From NCBI RefSeq assembly GCF_003355475.1, contig NZ_CP031356.1, positions 2,170,001-2,234,000 on the forward strand: 64,000 nt of DNA, given 5' to 3'. This document shows positions 63,088-64,000 of the stretch, one piece after another. The stretch comes from Brachybacterium saurashtrense (GTDB lineage: Bacteria > Actinomycetota > Actinomycetes > Actinomycetales > Dermabacteraceae). Position numbers and translations under genes: made by a program. The notes beneath the pieces were generated by a model that made no database searches, was not told where the DNA came from, and saw only the letters and a program-made list of their open reading frames with translations. How positions within the stretch are numbered: position 1 is the first letter of the stretch; the number at the start of each line of letters is the position of its first letter.

Positions 63088-63206
63088 GTTCAACAAACGG
63101 TCGTTGACGTGAACGGGGAGCCCGGTGACCCAACAACGAACTTCTCGCCGCATGGATGTTCACAAACCCGTTCAACTACTTCTAGACTCGACAGAGCAAG
63201 TTGAAC
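63088..63206. repeat. res-like repeats before the serine recombinase
   Basis: GTTCAAC at 63088-63094 and 63170-63176, GTTCAC at 63158-63163, and the inverse GTTGAAC at 63200-63206. The 63170/63200 pair forms an inverted repeat spanning 37 bp, like a resolvase crossover subsite, 27 bp upstream of the recombinase start. Confidence 0.55.
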
Positions 63207-63232
63207 AGGTTAAATGAACGCGAGGAGGCTTC

Positions 63233-63805
63233 ATGGCCCTGGTGGGACTCGTACGGGTGAGCACCGCGAATCAGGAGACGCAGAGGCAGCACGATGCCCT
63301 CGATCCGATCTGCGTGCGCGTCTTCGAGGAGAAGGTCAGCGGCAAGCTGGCGGTCGACGACCGACCAGGGCTCAAGACGGCGATCGACTTCATGCGCGAC
63401 GGGGACATGCTCGCCGTACAGGAGGTCGACCGGCTCGGCCGCAATCTCCTGGAAGGACTGGTAGTGCTCAACGACCTCTTCCAGCGCGGATGCACGGTCA
63501 AGGTTCTCGACGGAATCGCCGCCGGCGAGCACACTGAGCGCAGCTTCCTCCTCGACATGGCGCTCGCGCTGGCCGAGGACCGTCGCCGGGACATCTCGCG
63601 CAAGACGAAGAACGGCCTCGACGCGGCCCGCCGGCGCGGCAGGGTCGGCGGGCGGCCGCGCGTCATCGACGACGACAAGCGCGCGATCATCCTCGCCCGC
63701 CGTGAGAGGGGAGAGTCGATCCGCGTGATCGCACGCGTCCTCGGCGTATCGGTCGGAACGGTGCACCGGGTGCTGGCCGAAGAGACGGCCGGAGCGAACG
63801 CATGA
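63233..63805 (+). CDS. serine recombinase (resolvase/invertase family)
   Basis: A 190-residue small serine recombinase. The nucleophile Ser10 is in LVGLVRVSTANQ; EEKVSGKLAVDDRPGLKTAI and VQEVDRLGRNLLEGL follow. The C-terminal helix-turn-helix has GRVGGRPRVIDDDK and ESIRVIARVLGVSVGTVHRV. It probably resolves element multimers or inverts a local segment at the repeats just upstream. Confidence 0.94.
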   Translation: MALVGLVRVSTANQETQRQHDALDPICVRVFEEKVSGKLAVDDRPGLKTAIDFMRDGDMLAVQEVDRLGRNLLEGLVVLNDLFQRGCTVKVLDGIAAGEHTERSFLLDMALALAEDRRRDISRKTKNGLDAARRRGRVGGRPRVIDDDKRAIILARRERGESIRVIARVLGVSVGTVHRVLAEETAGANA

Positions 63806-63826
63806 GCGGGCTGGAGGTCGCAGGGC

Positions 63827-64000
63827 ATGGCCATTGAGGTGCTGATCGGCCGCGATGCCGTCCCGATCGATGACACGGTGTTCACCACCCTCCTCGACAG
63901 CTCCGTGGCGGGCACGTACAAGGGGTACGAGCGCGCGCTGGAATCCGGCCGCATCAAGTACGCCGAACTGGTCGAGCTCGCACGAAAGGGCGAGATCCCC
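63827..64000 (+). CDS. N-terminal part of an unidentified protein (cut by window edge)
   Basis: ATG at 63827 with GGAGG 9 nt upstream opens 58 codons with no stop: LIGRDAVPIDDTVFTTLLDS, then YKGYERALESGRIKYAELVE and LARKGEIP. The last stretch recalls the start of HTH/ImmA-type proteins on actinobacterial elements, but too little is visible to name it. Confidence 0.6.
   Translation, partial: MAIEVLIGRDAVPIDDTVFTTLLDSSVAGTYKGYERALESGRIKYAELVELARKGEIP

Larger units (their letters stand above)
43665..64000. mobile_element. integrative mobile element in tRNA-Phe (right end outside window)
   Basis: At least 20 kb from tRNA-Phe to the window edge. It carries a tyrosine integrase, excisionase-like genes, a P4-type primase/helicase, MobC-like protein, relaxase, VirD4/TraG-type coupling protein, a membrane-protein block and a serine recombinase. 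This set marks an integrative element with its own replication initiator and a relaxase-type transfer system. No VirB4-like ATPase is in the window, so whether it is self-transmissible or only mobilisable cannot be told. Confidence 0.9.

Overview
The window is GC-rich chromosomal DNA of an actinobacterium. GTG and TTG starts are frequent, NrdR-type boxes precede the ribonucleotide reductase genes, a furA-katA pair is present, and the gene mix (ectABC, a Pls/PosA-type synthetase, nrdHIE with a detached nrdF) suggests a Micrococcales member, perhaps close to Brachybacterium. The genus is an inference from gene content, not a demonstrated identity.

Bases 1-32,300 look like ordinary chromosome. 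In order they carry: a truncated membrane acyltransferase; an AGCS amino-acid/sodium symporter; the ectoine operon ectABC; small membrane proteins and a YigZ/IMPACT protein; a four-gene neighbourhood with a 1,318-residue Pls/PosA-type non-ribosomal peptide synthetase translationally coupled to an M1 aminopeptidase, facing a phosphopantetheinyl transferase coupled to a TetR regulator; an SDR reductase; nrdF; a DUF418-type membrane protein; a GntP permease; the anaerobic reductase nrdDG; a PadR regulator with its membrane partner; nrdHIE; a Gfo/Idh/MocA oxidoreductase with an unusual acidic tail; a PlsC-type acyltransferase; a universal stress protein; and furA-katA. Both nrd promoters carry paired NrdR-type boxes with identical 32-bp spacing.

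Bases 32,404-35,500 are a decayed island bounded by two copies of the 3' end of tRNA-Thr (25 of 26 bases identical). It holds a Tat-exported glycine-rich protein, IS3-family transposase debris and an orphan excisionase-like gene, but no recognisable integrase. Chromosome resumes at 35,549-43,664: a secreted TAP-type hydrolase, an ABC exporter divergent from a NarL-type two-component system, a zincin-like protein, tRNA-Glu, an acetyltransferase remnant, tRNA-Asp, an NADP-dependent oxidoreductase and tRNA-Phe.

From tRNA-Phe to the right edge (43,665-64,000) lies an integrative mobile element. A tyrosine integrase abuts the tRNA. It is followed by regulators and excisionase-like genes, an orphan antitoxin with a toxin stub, a P4-type primase/helicase, a CGGTCACC-repeat region that could be an origin, a candidate oriT, a MobC-like protein, an HxHxxxN relaxase, a VirD4/TraG-type coupling protein, a translationally coupled block of membrane proteins and a lipoprotein, a VRR-NUC nuclease, a DUF4062 protein of distinctly lower GC, and a serine recombinase with a res-like repeat array. 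The right end, and so attR, is outside the window. No CRISPR array or rRNA gene was seen.
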